Assembly (NCBI GenBank): GCA_946482165.1
Contig: CAMLQS010000019.1
Coordinates: 1-28,619 of the forward strand
Reading direction: 5' to 3'
Source: an uncultured Verrucomicrobiota bacterium
GTDB taxonomy: Bacteria; Verrucomicrobiota; Verrucomicrobiae; Opitutales; Opitutaceae
DNA length: 28,619 bases
A program made the translations under genes and the position numbers. The notes beneath the pieces were generated by a model. The model ran no database searches. It was not told where the DNA came from and saw only the letters and a list, made by a program, of their open reading frames with translations. Positions 7,348 to 15,559 of the stretch are shown here, piece after piece; position 1 is the stretch's first letter, and each line of letters opens with the position of its first letter.

Positions 7348-7500
7348 GCTGGGACCAGGGAGCCGGGAGCCAATCCTCCAGCCCACGAGCCCCCCGCCCG
7401 CCTCCTTCCGCTCTCCATCCTCCACCGCCGCCCGCCTCCTCTCCGTCCTCCGTCTTTTCAGGCTCTCTGGTCCTAGCCCCGCTCCCTGCTCCCCGCTCCC
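7346..7500 (+). repeat. Inverted heptad-repeat element without gene, between wzm and wzt
   Basis: The left arm, 7346-7373, is four 7-bp units of GAGCNNG type, starting inside the wzm stop codon. The right arm, about 7461-7500, is the complementary GCTCNNN type and ends at the base before the wzt ATG. Left 7346-7364 and right 7461-7479 are inverted copies, 16 of 19 matching and 18 of 19 if G-U pairs count in RNA. Both arms share the same unusual unit (GGACCAG and its complement). The inner part begins CCAGC...GAGCCCCCC and ends in CTTTTCAGGCTC, resembling the part of the 1393-1918 element that follows its four-helix-bundle gene. It may act as a long RNA hairpin controlling wzt. Confidence 0.7.
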
Positions 7501-8733
7501 ATGTCTCTCCCCGCCATCGAGGTCTCCGGCTTGAGCAAACGCTACGTGCTCGAACACGAATCGAGGCACGACAACTTGCGCGACACCCTGCATCACGCCG
7601 CGCGGAAGCTCTGGCGCCGCGCCCGCTGGGGCACGGGCTTCGAACGCGAGGAGTTCTACGCCCTGAGCGACGTGTCTTTCTCCATCCGGCCCGGCGAGGT
7701 CGTCGGCATCATCGGCCGCAACGGCGCGGGCAAATCCACGCTGCTCAAGATCCTCTCCCGCATCACCGAACCCAGCGCTGGCAGGATCACCATCCGCGGC
7801 CGCGTCGCCTCGCTGCTCGAGGTCGGCACGGGCTTCCACCCCGACCTCACCGGCCGGGAAAACATCTTCCTCAACGGCGCCATTCTCGGCATGAGCCGGA
7901 TCGAGATCCGGAAAAAATTCGACGAGATCGTGGCCTTCGCCGAGGTCGAGCGCTTCCTCGACACACCCGTGAAACGCTACTCGAGCGGCATGTATGTGCG
8001 CCTCGCCTTCGCCGTGGCCGCGCACCTCGAGCCGGACATCCTCATCGTCGACGAGGTCCTCGCCGTCGGAGACGTCGCCTTCCAGAGAAAATGCCTGGGC
8101 AAAATGCGGGAGGTCGCGACCGGCCAGGGACGCACCGTGCTCTTCGTCAGCCACAACCTCACCGCCATCCGCCAGCTTTGTCCCCGCACCCTCGTCCTCG
8201 CGCGCGGACAACTCGCGGGCGACGGCGGCACCGGCGGCATCCTTGATCGCTACATATCGGAAGGGGCCGGCGCCGGCACCGATCCCGTGCCGGCGCCCGA
8301 CGCCGACCAGCTGCAACGCGCCTATGTCAGCCGGATCATCATCGAGGACGACTCCGGGAAGTCCGTCGATTCCGTGCCCGTCGGCCAGCCTTGGCGGATC
8401 CGTATCCTGGTCGCCGTCGCCAACCCTCAAACCGCCTTTTCCGCGGCGGTGGGCCTTTGCGAAATGGACGGCACTCCGGTGCAGACCGTGTGGCACCCTC
8501 CGCAGAATCTGCGGGCCGGAAATCACGAGTTCATTTTCCGCCAGGACAAGGTGATCCTCGCCTGCAACACCTACCAGATCGTGGTCGGCCTCACCAGCGA
8601 GGCGCGTTCGATCCAGCAGATCACCCACGGGCGCCTGGAAATATCCGGCGCGCCCGACGACGAAAGATTCCAAACCACGAGCGGCGTCGGCCACGTGCTC
8701 AACTCCATGACCACCCTTCACCGGGAACTCTGA
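7501..8733 (+). CDS. wzt: ABC transporter ATPase with Wzt-type C-terminal domain
   Basis: Encodes 410 residues. The nucleotide-binding domain has Walker A GRNGAGKST (72-80), the signature YSSGM (160-164), Walker B ILIVDEVLAVGD (180-191) and the switch histidine in SHN (about 218). A C-terminal domain of about 170 residues (about 240-410) matches the position and length of the Wzt C-terminal beta-sandwich that recognises the terminal modification of the exported glycan. Together with the Wzm-like permease it powers export of a completed polysaccharide. The long N-terminal loop before Walker A (about 20-55) is typical of this subfamily. ATG 7501 is flush with a heptad array and lacks a Shine-Dalgarno sequence. 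Confidence 0.95.
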   Translation: MSLPAIEVSGLSKRYVLEHESRHDNLRDTLHHAARKLWRRARWGTGFEREEFYALSDVSFSIRPGEVVGIIGRNGAGKSTLLKILSRITEPSAGRITIRGRVASLLEVGTGFHPDLTGRENIFLNGAILGMSRIEIRKKFDEIVAFAEVERFLDTPVKRYSSGMYVRLAFAVAAHLEPDILIVDEVLAVGDVAFQRKCLGKMREVATGQGRTVLFVSHNLTAIRQLCPRTLVLARGQLAGDGGTGGILDRYISEGAGAGTDPVPAPDADQLQRAYVSRIIIEDDSGKSVDSVPVGQPWRIRILVAVANPQTAFSAAVGLCEMDGTPVQTVWHPPQNLRAGNHEFIFRQDKVILACNTYQIVVGLTSEARSIQQITHGRLEISGAPDDERFQTTSGVGHVLNSMTTLHREL

Positions 8734-8789
8734 ATGCCGTCCTCCGCAAGCACGCCCCGCCGGGCCCGTTTCGCCGGCCCCCTCGCCCC

Positions 8790-9713
8790 ATGATCGTCAC
8801 CCGTCTGCTCGGTGGTCTGGGCAACCAGATGTTTCAATACGCCGCCGGCCTCGCCCTGGCCGAGCGAAGGCGCACCGTGCTCAAGCTCGACGTCTCCTGG
8901 TATCGGCACCACGCCGAATACGAAGCTCACAACCGCTACGCGCTTTCCTGCTTCAACATCACCGAGCAGTTCGCCACCGACGAGGAACTCGAGGCCGCCC
9001 GCCCCGCCCGGCTCACCCGCACCGAACGATGGGCCGTCGCCATGGCCCGGGTCCTCCGGCTGCGCGGCCACGTGCGCCGCCAGACGCGACCCGATCGCAT
9101 GCACGCCCCGCCGACCTTCGCCTTTTATCCCGGCTTCGTCGACCTGCCCGACGGCACCTGTCTCGAAGGCATGTTCCAATCCGAGCGCTTTTTCACCGAC
9201 GCGGCCGATCTGCTGCGGCTCCATTTCTCCTTCCGCTACCCCGCGCCGCCCGAGGTCGCCGCGCTCGCCGCGCGCATCCGCGCGAAACCGTCCGCCGCCT
9301 TGCACTTCCGCCGCGGCGACTACGTCCGCGATCCCTCCTTCGCCCGCGAACTCGGCGTGGTCGGCGTCGATTATTACCACGCCGCGGAGAAACTGATCCG
9401 CGAACGCTCGCCCGACGCCGTCATCTACGTTTTCTCCGACGACATCGAACGCGTCGCGCAGGAATACCGCCCCGCCGGCCCGCACGAATTCGTGCGCTGC
9501 GTCCAGTCCTGGCACGCGCACGACACCCTGCGCCTGATGTCTCTTTGCGAGCACATCGCCATCGCCAACAGCACCTTCTCCTGGTGGGCCGCCTGGCTCA
9601 ACCCGTCCCCGTCCAAACTCGTCGTCGCCCCGTCCCCTTGGTTCGCGAACAGCCCGCTGGATACCCGCGACGTCGTTCCCGCCGGCTGGACCCGTCTCCC
9701 CGCGCGCGTATGA
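8790..9713 (+). CDS. Alpha-1,2-fucosyltransferase-like, GT11 family
   Basis: Encodes 307 residues, typical of bacterial GT11. Diagnostic motifs are GGLGNQMFQYA (8-18), HFRRGDYV (172-179), the donor-binding HxRRxDY motif of this family, and NSTFSWWAAWL (260-270). GT11 enzymes transfer L-fucose from GDP-fucose, commonly in alpha-1,2 linkage, so the glycan probably contains fucose or a related deoxyhexose; the exact linkage is inference. GDP-fucose synthesis genes are not in the window. ATG 8790 is chosen because the family motif starts there. Between wzt and this ATG lies a 19-codon reading frame (8734-8793) whose stop overlaps it as ATGA; I do not call it a gene. The stop overlaps the start of the next GT. 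Confidence 0.93.
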   Translation: MIVTRLLGGLGNQMFQYAAGLALAERRRTVLKLDVSWYRHHAEYEAHNRYALSCFNITEQFATDEELEAARPARLTRTERWAVAMARVLRLRGHVRRQTRPDRMHAPPTFAFYPGFVDLPDGTCLEGMFQSERFFTDAADLLRLHFSFRYPAPPEVAALAARIRAKPSAALHFRRGDYVRDPSFARELGVVGVDYYHAAEKLIRERSPDAVIYVFSDDIERVAQEYRPAGPHEFVRCVQSWHAHDTLRLMSLCEHIAIANSTFSWWAAWLNPSPSKLVVAPSPWFANSPLDTRDVVPAGWTRLPARV

Positions 9714-10882
9714 AGATCGCCTTTGTCTCGACCATCGCAGGCTGGCCGTGGGGCGGCGCGGACGCGCTCTGGACCCGCGCCGCGGAGGGCGCCTTGGACC
9801 GCGGCGATCGCGTGCTGCTCGCCCTCTTCCCCAAGACGCTCGCCCACCCTCGGATCTCCGCCCTTCGCGCGCGCGGCGCCACCGTGTTCGAACGGCCCGC
9901 CCACGTTCCCCAAGGCATGCTCTCCCGGGTCGTGAATCGTCTGGGACGCCGCCCCCCGCCCTCCGACCCGCTGCCCGCCGCCTTGCAGGAGTTCGCCCCC
10001 GACTTGGTCGTGATCAGTTGCGGCGGCACCTACGATCTCGTCGCCGAGCCCGCGCTGTGCGCCTGGCTCGCGCGCGGCGCGCCCTACCGTGTCCTCGCCA
10101 ACCTCCAGCACGAGCACCCGGAACTGCCCGAGGATCAAAGGCTGCGCGCGCGGGATATCCTGTCGTCCGCCCGACAGGCATGGTTCCTCTCGCGGCGCAA
10201 CTTGGAGACCACGCGCCGGCACCTCGCGCATCCGTTGCCCAACGCCGACACGGTGCAGATTCCCCTTCGCTGGACCTCGGCGGACCGCTCCCCCTGGCCC
10301 GCCTCCCCGCCTTGGCGCATGGCCACCGTGTCACGCCTCTCCCCCGAGAAGGGCCTTCCGCTGCTCTTGCACGCAGTCGCAACGGTGCTCGGGGCGGAAG
10401 CGGACTGGCGGCTCACCCTCTACGGCCAGGGCCCCCAGGAATCGCGGCTGCGCGAACTGGTCGCATACCTCGGCCTCTCCGATCGCGTGACCTTCGCCGG
10501 CTTCGCCGAAAGCCTGCGCGAGATCTGGGCGAACAACCACCTCATGGTCTCCCCCGCCCACGAGGAGGGCGTGCCCATGACGATTCCCGAAGCCATGCTT
10601 TGCGGCCGCCCCGTGCTCGCCACCGCCATCGGCGGCGCGGAGGAATGGATACGCCCCGACAACGGCTTTATCTGCCCGGCCCCCAGCCGCGGACCGTTGG
10701 AAGACACCCTGGCCCGCGCCTGGGCCGCGCGCCCGAGCTGGGCCGCCATGGGCGAACGCGCCGCCCGCGACGCCGAACAACGCCTCGCGCCCGACGACTG
10801 GCGTCGCATCATCGCCGTGAACCCCGCCACGTCCGCGCCTGTTTCCGGCCAGCCATCGCGGCCGGTCTCCTCCGATCGCTAA
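9710..10882 (+). CDS. Glycosyltransferase family 4 protein
   Basis: Encodes 390 residues with the GT-B organisation. The N-terminal MKIAFVSTIAGWPWGGAD has the glycine-rich loop at about 14-18. The donor domain starts at about 205 (ATVSRLSPEKGLPLLL, carrying the Arg/Lys pair), with LYGQGPQ at 238-244. The E-x7-E motif is EEGVPMTIPEAM (E286 and E294). It probably extends the cytoplasmic lipid-linked glycan; sugar unknown. It starts in an ATGA overlap with the GT11 gene. The last 20 or so residues are rich in Pro and Ser and look like a disordered tail. Confidence 0.92.
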   Translation: MKIAFVSTIAGWPWGGADALWTRAAEGALDRGDRVLLALFPKTLAHPRISALRARGATVFERPAHVPQGMLSRVVNRLGRRPPPSDPLPAALQEFAPDLVVISCGGTYDLVAEPALCAWLARGAPYRVLANLQHEHPELPEDQRLRARDILSSARQAWFLSRRNLETTRRHLAHPLPNADTVQIPLRWTSADRSPWPASPPWRMATVSRLSPEKGLPLLLHAVATVLGAEADWRLTLYGQGPQESRLRELVAYLGLSDRVTFAGFAESLREIWANNHLMVSPAHEEGVPMTIPEAMLCGRPVLATAIGGAEEWIRPDNGFICPAPSRGPLEDTLARAWAARPSWAAMGERAARDAEQRLAPDDWRRIIAVNPATSAPVSGQPSRPVSSDR

Positions 10883-10893
10883 ACCCCCGCCCC

Positions 10894-11448
10894 ATGCATC
10901 AGACCTTTTTGGAAAAACAGGTTTGGAACCGTTGGCGCGGCTTCCTCCAACGTCGCCGGGGAGTGGCTCTGGCCCCCGGCTATCGCCTCGGCGCCGGCCT
11001 GCGATTTCGCCTCACGCCGCCCGGAGCCATCGCCATCGGCTCCGGCTGCTGGATCGAGGACCACGCCGTCCTCGACACCTTCGGCGGCGAAATCCGGTTG
11101 GGGAACAATGTCTTCATCGGCCCGCACGCCGTCATCTACGGCCACGGCGGCGTCGAGGTGGGGGACGACTGCCTCGTCGCCATGCATTGCCGCATCCTGT
11201 CCTCCAACCACACGGTCCCCGCCTTCGGGACGCCCATGCGGACCCGCCCCGACGTCCTGCTTCCCACCAAACTCGGCCGCGACGTCTGGCTCGGCGCCGG
11301 AGTGACCGTCCTCGGCGGCGTCACGATCGGCGACGGTTGCGTCGTCGGGGCGGGCGCCGTCGTCACCAAAGACATCCCCGCCGGCTCGATCGCCTACGGC
11401 GTGCCGGCCCGCGTCCGCGGCCGGCGCGAAGGAGCCCCCGGCGCATGA
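10894..11448 (+). CDS. Hexapeptide-repeat acyltransferase (O-acetyltransferase)
   Basis: Encodes 184 residues. Hexapeptide repeats of the left-handed beta-helix begin at about 45 (IAIGSGCWIEDHAVL) and run to about 165, interrupted by the loop with SSNHTVPAFG that holds the probable catalytic His106. The end has the family signature VVGAGAVVTKDIPAGSIAYGVPA (in part, about 150-172). Such enzymes work as trimers and transfer acetyl, or another acyl group, from CoA to a sugar hydroxyl or amine, here probably decorating the glycan or a nucleotide sugar. The start is ATG 10894, 11 bp after the previous stop and without Shine-Dalgarno. It overlaps the next GT2 as ATGA. Confidence 0.92.
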   Translation: MHQTFLEKQVWNRWRGFLQRRRGVALAPGYRLGAGLRFRLTPPGAIAIGSGCWIEDHAVLDTFGGEIRLGNNVFIGPHAVIYGHGGVEVGDDCLVAMHCRILSSNHTVPAFGTPMRTRPDVLLPTKLGRDVWLGAGVTVLGGVTIGDGCVVGAGAVVTKDIPAGSIAYGVPARVRGRREGAPGA

Positions 11449-12365
11449 AAATCTCCGTCATCATCCCCGCCCACAACCCCGACCATGGCCGGCTCGTCCG
11501 CACCTTGGCGGGGCTCCGCGCCCAGACCCTTCCGGTCCACGAATGGGAAACCCTCGTCGTCGACAACGGCTCCTCGCCCCCCATCGACCTGGAAATGCTC
11601 CGCCCCTCCGGGCCGTCCAACCTCCGCCTCGTCCAGGAACCTCAACTCGGACTGACGCCGGCGCGGTTGCGCGGCTTTCACTCCACCTCCGGCGAGATCG
11701 TCGTGCTCGTCGACGACGACAACGTCCTCGCCCCCGACTACCTCGCCACCGCCCTCGCCATCGCCCGCGAACATCCCCGGCTCGGCGCTTGGAGCGGAAA
11801 CGTCATCCTCGAATTCGCCCCCGACGCGGTTCCACCGCCCCGCGAGTGGCGCCATGCCCTCACCGAACGCCACGTCGCGACGGACTCGATTTCCACCGAT
11901 CGCGAGCACCACGACTCCACCCCATGGGGCGCCGGACTCTGCGCGCGCCGCGAGGCCTGCGACGCCTACGCCGACGCCCTGGCGCGCGATCCGCGGCGGC
12001 GCGCCCTCGATCTCCAAGGCGGCACCCTCCTCTACGGCGGCGACACCGACATCGCCTACGTCGCCTGCGCCCGCGGTTTTTCCAAGGGGGTGTTCGCCCG
12101 GCTGAGCCTCCAACACCTGATCCCGGCCCATCGTTGCACGGAAAGCTACCTGCTCCGCTCCATCGAAGGCCACGCCTACTCGGCCGTGGTGCACGGCTAC
12201 ATCCTCGGCGACCCGCTTCCCGCCTTCTACGCCGCTCCGGGCTGGCGCCTCCGCCAATGGCTGCGACGGCTCAAACTGTCCCGCCCGGAGCGCCTCGCCG
12301 CCGCCGCGCGCGCCCGCGGCCACGCCCGCGCCGTCCGCGCCCTGCGCGCATCCCCCGCCTCGTGA
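11445..12365 (+). CDS. Glycosyltransferase family 2 protein
   Basis: Encodes 306 residues of GT-A type, the inverting family 2. It begins ISVIIPAHN (3-11), has LVVDNGSS (37-44) for nucleotide binding, and the metal-binding acidic motif VDDDN (89-93). A later GGDTDI at about 200 fits the catalytic-base region (usually ED or DT-x). The C-terminus is basic and alpha-helical, with no obvious membrane anchor. It would add a sugar from a nucleotide donor in the cytoplasm; specificity unknown. ATGA overlap at the start and GTGA overlap at the end place it in the coupled operon. Confidence 0.92.
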   Translation: MKISVIIPAHNPDHGRLVRTLAGLRAQTLPVHEWETLVVDNGSSPPIDLEMLRPSGPSNLRLVQEPQLGLTPARLRGFHSTSGEIVVLVDDDNVLAPDYLATALAIAREHPRLGAWSGNVILEFAPDAVPPPREWRHALTERHVATDSISTDREHHDSTPWGAGLCARREACDAYADALARDPRRRALDLQGGTLLYGGDTDIAYVACARGFSKGVFARLSLQHLIPAHRCTESYLLRSIEGHAYSAVVHGYILGDPLPAFYAAPGWRLRQWLRRLKLSRPERLAAAARARGHARAVRALRASPAS

Positions 12366-13495
12366 ACACACGCCCGCGCGTCTATTTTTACTGCCATCCC
12401 AACCCCGGCGCCTACCAGGACGACGTGGTGATTCTCGCCGAAGGCCTGCGCGAGCTCGGCTGCGAGGTCTTCGGCAACTGCAACTACTGGCAGCGTTCCC
12501 CCGATCCCGCCGACATCCTCGTCCGGCACGATCCCTCGGTCGGCCCCGACGACTGCGACATCGTCGCCGTATCCTATATTTGGACACGTTGGATCGGCCC
12601 CGATTTCCGCATCGAGGAACGCCCCCTGCCCCCCGGCCTCTTCGCCCCCGGCCGCCGCTATCGCACCGCCTATCTCGACTACGACGACGGCTACGAAACC
12701 GCGAGCTGGCGTCCCGAATTCCGCGCCTTCGACCTCATCCTCCGCCCCAAATACAACCGGCGCTGCTTCCACCCGGAAAACCATCGCCCCTGGGCGCTGG
12801 GCGTCCACGTCCGGATGCTCGACATGTGCGCCGACGCCCCGCCCTGGTCCTCCCGTCGGCGGGAACTGCTGGTCAATTTCGGCGCCAGCCACCCCTACGT
12901 GCATGGAACCCGCGCCGTAGCCGGTCCGCCCTTCGTCGCCGCCGCCCGCGCCCGCTTCGCGATCAACGACCAGCGGGACGACCTGACGCGGGAGCCGGCC
13001 GATCCCTACGACGCCCTGATGTGGCGCCAAACCCAGCGCCGCCACAGCCGCGCCTACTACCGGCGCCTGACCTCCGCGCAGGCCGTGGTCGCCTTCTGCG
13101 GCGAATTCATCCCGGCCGCCCCCTTCCATCCGCGCTATTTGGTGGGAGGCCGCAAAGCGACGATCTCACGTTCACTCCACCGCGCCGCCGCCCTGCTCGA
13201 CCCTCGTCCGCCGCGCCTTATCCAGTGGGACAGCTGGCGCTTCTGGGAGGGCCTCGCGGCCGGCTGCCTTGTATTCAACTTCGACCTCCCCCTTTACGGC
13301 GTCCAGCTCCCGGTCATGCCGGAGAACTTCGTCCACTACGTTGGCGTGCGCCCCGACAACATCCCGGAGGTGCTGGCCCGACTCGAGGCGGACCCAAGCT
13401 TGCCCGGGCGCATCGCCGCCCAAGGCAGGGCCTGGGCGCTCGAACACTACTCCCCTGTCGCCATGGCGCGGCGCTTTCTCAGCCTCGTCGCATGA
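12362..13495 (+). CDS. Exostosin/GT1-like protein of unknown specificity
   Basis: Encodes 377 residues from GTG 12362, overlapping the previous stop as GTGA. I do not recognise a named family with confidence. The N-terminal half starts PRVYFYCHPNPGAYQDDVV and contains HDPSVGPDDCDIVAVSY. The C-terminal stretch at about 291-306 (SWRFWEGLAAGCLVFN) resembles the S-x-RF-x-EALAAGC region of exostosin-type (GT47-like) and some GT-B enzymes. There is no E-x7-E motif of the usual GT4 type, no signal peptide and no membrane segment. From its place between a GT2 and an FkbM methyltransferase, a cytoplasmic glycosyltransferase of the same pathway is likely. It could instead be a nucleotide- or glycan-binding accessory protein. 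Confidence 0.75.
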   Translation: MNTRPRVYFYCHPNPGAYQDDVVILAEGLRELGCEVFGNCNYWQRSPDPADILVRHDPSVGPDDCDIVAVSYIWTRWIGPDFRIEERPLPPGLFAPGRRYRTAYLDYDDGYETASWRPEFRAFDLILRPKYNRRCFHPENHRPWALGVHVRMLDMCADAPPWSSRRRELLVNFGASHPYVHGTRAVAGPPFVAAARARFAINDQRDDLTREPADPYDALMWRQTQRRHSRAYYRRLTSAQAVVAFCGEFIPAAPFHPRYLVGGRKATISRSLHRAAALLDPRPPRLIQWDSWRFWEGLAAGCLVFNFDLPLYGVQLPVMPENFVHYVGVRPDNIPEVLARLEADPSLPGRIAAQGRAWALEHYSPVAMARRFLSLVA

Positions 13496-14361
13496 GCTCC
13501 CTGTTCTCACGTCTGCGCGATCGCTGGCGCCGCGTCTGGGCTTTCGCCGCAACCGGCCGGGGCGCCCTCGACCGGCTCCGCCTGGCGCGCGCCGGCCTCG
13601 CCCGCGGCAGGCCCTTTGACGGTCCCTCCCTTTACGCGCGCATCGGCCGGCTGCCCCGCGCGATCATCACGCCGCGTCTCCGCGCAACCGACGGCGGGCG
13701 CATCATGCTGGATCTGCGCGACCTGCCCGACCTGATGATCTTCGAGGAGATATTCGTCGACGGCATCTACCCCATGGACGCCGCGCCTTTCGCGCCGGAG
13801 GCGATCTTCGACTGCGGCGCCTGCCGCGGACACTTCGCCCTCCTTGCCCATTCCCTCCATCCGTCCGCCAGGCTGGAGCTCTTCGAACCCGAGCCGCACA
13901 ACCAGGAACGCATCCGCTCCAATCTCGCCCTGAACCGGATCCACGCCACCGTTCATCCCGCCGCCGTGGGCGCCGCCTCCGGCTTCGCCCGGTTCACCGG
14001 GAGCGGTTTCGGCGGACGCATCCTCGCCCCCGACGAGACGCAGGACGAAGCACGGACGCCCGCGACGCAGGTCGCCGTCGTGGATCTGCCCGCCCTCCTT
14101 CGCGCCAATCCGCCGTCCTCTCTCTGGCTGAAAATCGACATCGAAGGCGCCGAGGAAACCCTCCTGCCCGCCTTGGTCGGCGTGCTGCCGGAGCGCACCG
14201 TCATCTGGCTCGAAACCCATCACGCCGAAGCCCGGGTGGCCGCCTTCCTCGACCCTCTCCTGCAAAGCGGCTTCACCCGACGGATCATCCGGCGGAGAGC
14301 CGGCCCGTCGGCCGACATCGAGTATGTGGAGCAGGTGCTTCTGCGCGCGGAGAAAACCTAG
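13492..14361 (+). CDS. FkbM family methyltransferase
   Basis: Encodes 289 residues. The SAM-binding motif I is IFDCGACRGHFALLA (about 105-119), with the acidic end of strand 2 in ELFEPEPHN (129-137) and the FkbM signature LKIDIEGAEE (213-222). These enzymes O-methylate secondary metabolites and sugars using S-adenosylmethionine. Within a glycan operon it probably methylates a sugar residue; in some ABC-exported O-antigens terminal methylation stops chain growth and marks the chain for the Wzt C-terminal domain, which would fit the Wzt encoded here (inference). The roughly 70-residue basic N-terminal extension before the fold is a usual feature. Start ATG overlaps the previous stop; a single base separates its stop from the next gene's first codon region. 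Confidence 0.93.
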   Translation: MSSLFSRLRDRWRRVWAFAATGRGALDRLRLARAGLARGRPFDGPSLYARIGRLPRAIITPRLRATDGGRIMLDLRDLPDLMIFEEIFVDGIYPMDAAPFAPEAIFDCGACRGHFALLAHSLHPSARLELFEPEPHNQERIRSNLALNRIHATVHPAAVGAASGFARFTGSGFGGRILAPDETQDEARTPATQVAVVDLPALLRANPPSSLWLKIDIEGAEETLLPALVGVLPERTVIWLETHHAEARVAAFLDPLLQSGFTRRIIRRRAGPSADIEYVEQVLLRAEKT

Positions 14362-14362
14362 G

Positions 14363-15559
14363 ATGTGCCCCGCCCCCCGCATTCTCTTTCTGACCTCCGA
14401 GGCGCCCCATTCCGGGGCGGCCGGCTCGATTTATTTCCACCGGCTCTTCGCCGACTGGCCCGCCGATAGGCTTCACGTCGTCACCAACCACCCGCCGCCC
14501 GAAGGCGCCGACACGCTCGCCTGCGCCTATCGCACGCTGCGCCTGCCGATCGACCGCCTCGACCGCACTCGCTTGTGGCCGTGGAAAGCCCGCCTGCGCG
14601 TCCTCGGAGCCGGCCGCCTTGTTCCGCTGCGCCCGGTCGAACGCGCGGTCGGCGACTTTCGCCCTCAGGCCGTGGCCACGCTGATGCAAGACTCGTGGTA
14701 TTACGACCTCGCCGCGCGCTACGCCGCCGCGCGCCGCCTGCCGCTGATTCTCTTCGTGCACGATCTGGCCGACGGCTTCGAGCCCGTGCCCGGCCGGCTG
14801 CGGGCGCGGCAACGCGCGAAGGACCGCGGCGTTTATCGCCGCGCCGCGCTTCGCCTCTGCGTCAGCCCCGGCATGGTCTCGCACTTCGAGCGCGAATTCG
14901 AGGCGCCCGGGCACGTCCTGCCGCCACCCCGCTCGGAGACTCCGCCGAGCCAGGACCCCGAAAATTGCCGGACGCTCAAAAACCCCTCGCGCCTCACCCT
15001 GGGCTACGCCGGCGGGCTGCACTACGGCTACGGCGAGCAACTCCTGCGCATGATCCCGGCGCTGCGCGCGGCCGGCGCCTTTGTCGAGGTCTTCGGCGCC
15101 ACGCCCTCCGGCCCGCTCGCCCCGCTCCTCGCGGCATCCGACGTTTTCCGCTTCAACGGCCACGCCGCCACGCCCGAGCACGCCTGGCGGGGCCTGCTCG
15201 CGCGCTGCGACGCCACGCTCCTGCCCTACCTGTATCCACCCGACCAGCACGCCCGCCAATACCGCACGCATTTCCCCAGCAAACTCGGCGACGCGCTCTC
15301 CCTCGGGCTTCCCCTGCTGGTCACCGGCCCCGCCGACGCCAGCGGGGCGGCGTGGTGCCGGGCTCGCCCGGGCAGCGCCCTGACCGTCGAGCAACCCGAC
15401 GAACTCGCCGCAAGCCTTCGACGGCTCCGCGACTCCGCCGATCTCCGGGTTTCCCTCTCCCGGGAAGGCCGGGCCGCGGCCGCCGCCTTCGATCCCGCGC
15501 CGCTGCGCGCACGTCTGCAAGGCCTCTTGCGGGAAGTCGTCCCTCTTGCGCCAACATGA
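14363..15559 (+). CDS. Glycosyltransferase, GT-B fold (GT4-like, atypical)
   Basis: Encodes 398 residues from ATG 14363. The N-terminus PRILFLTSEAPHSGAAGSIYF (in part, residues 5-24) has the usual glycine-rich loop. VHDLADGFE at about 132-140 is a typical inter-strand motif, and the donor domain begins LTLGYAGGLHYGYGE (211-225). The canonical E-x7-E is missing; in its place stands HFPSKLGDALSLGLPLL (303-319), a form seen in some GT-B enzymes. Thus the fold is clear but the family less so. An in-frame ATG at 14324 would overlap the FkbM gene by 38 bp; 14363 fits the motif start better. Its stop overlaps the next ATG as ATGA. Confidence 0.87.
   Translation: MCPAPRILFLTSEAPHSGAAGSIYFHRLFADWPADRLHVVTNHPPPEGADTLACAYRTLRLPIDRLDRTRLWPWKARLRVLGAGRLVPLRPVERAVGDFRPQAVATLMQDSWYYDLAARYAAARRLPLILFVHDLADGFEPVPGRLRARQRAKDRGVYRRAALRLCVSPGMVSHFEREFEAPGHVLPPPRSETPPSQDPENCRTLKNPSRLTLGYAGGLHYGYGEQLLRMIPALRAAGAFVEVFGATPSGPLAPLLAASDVFRFNGHAATPEHAWRGLLARCDATLLPYLYPPDQHARQYRTHFPSKLGDALSLGLPLLVTGPADASGAAWCRARPGSALTVEQPDELAASLRRLRDSADLRVSLSREGRAAAAAFDPAPLRARLQGLLREVVPLAPT

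Noticed and set aside
6343..8721. A 792-codon open frame on the minus strand, and similar long minus-strand frames
   Set aside because: It lies opposite wzm and wzt, whose motifs are unmistakable. Its composition (Gly, Glu, Asp, Arg, Ala) is typical of the complement of GC-rich genes.
8734..8793. A 19-codon frame between wzt and the GT11 gene, ending in ATGA overlap
   Set aside because: No recognisable peptide, no ribosome binding site and GC-rich random-looking content. A coupling leader is possible but unsupported.
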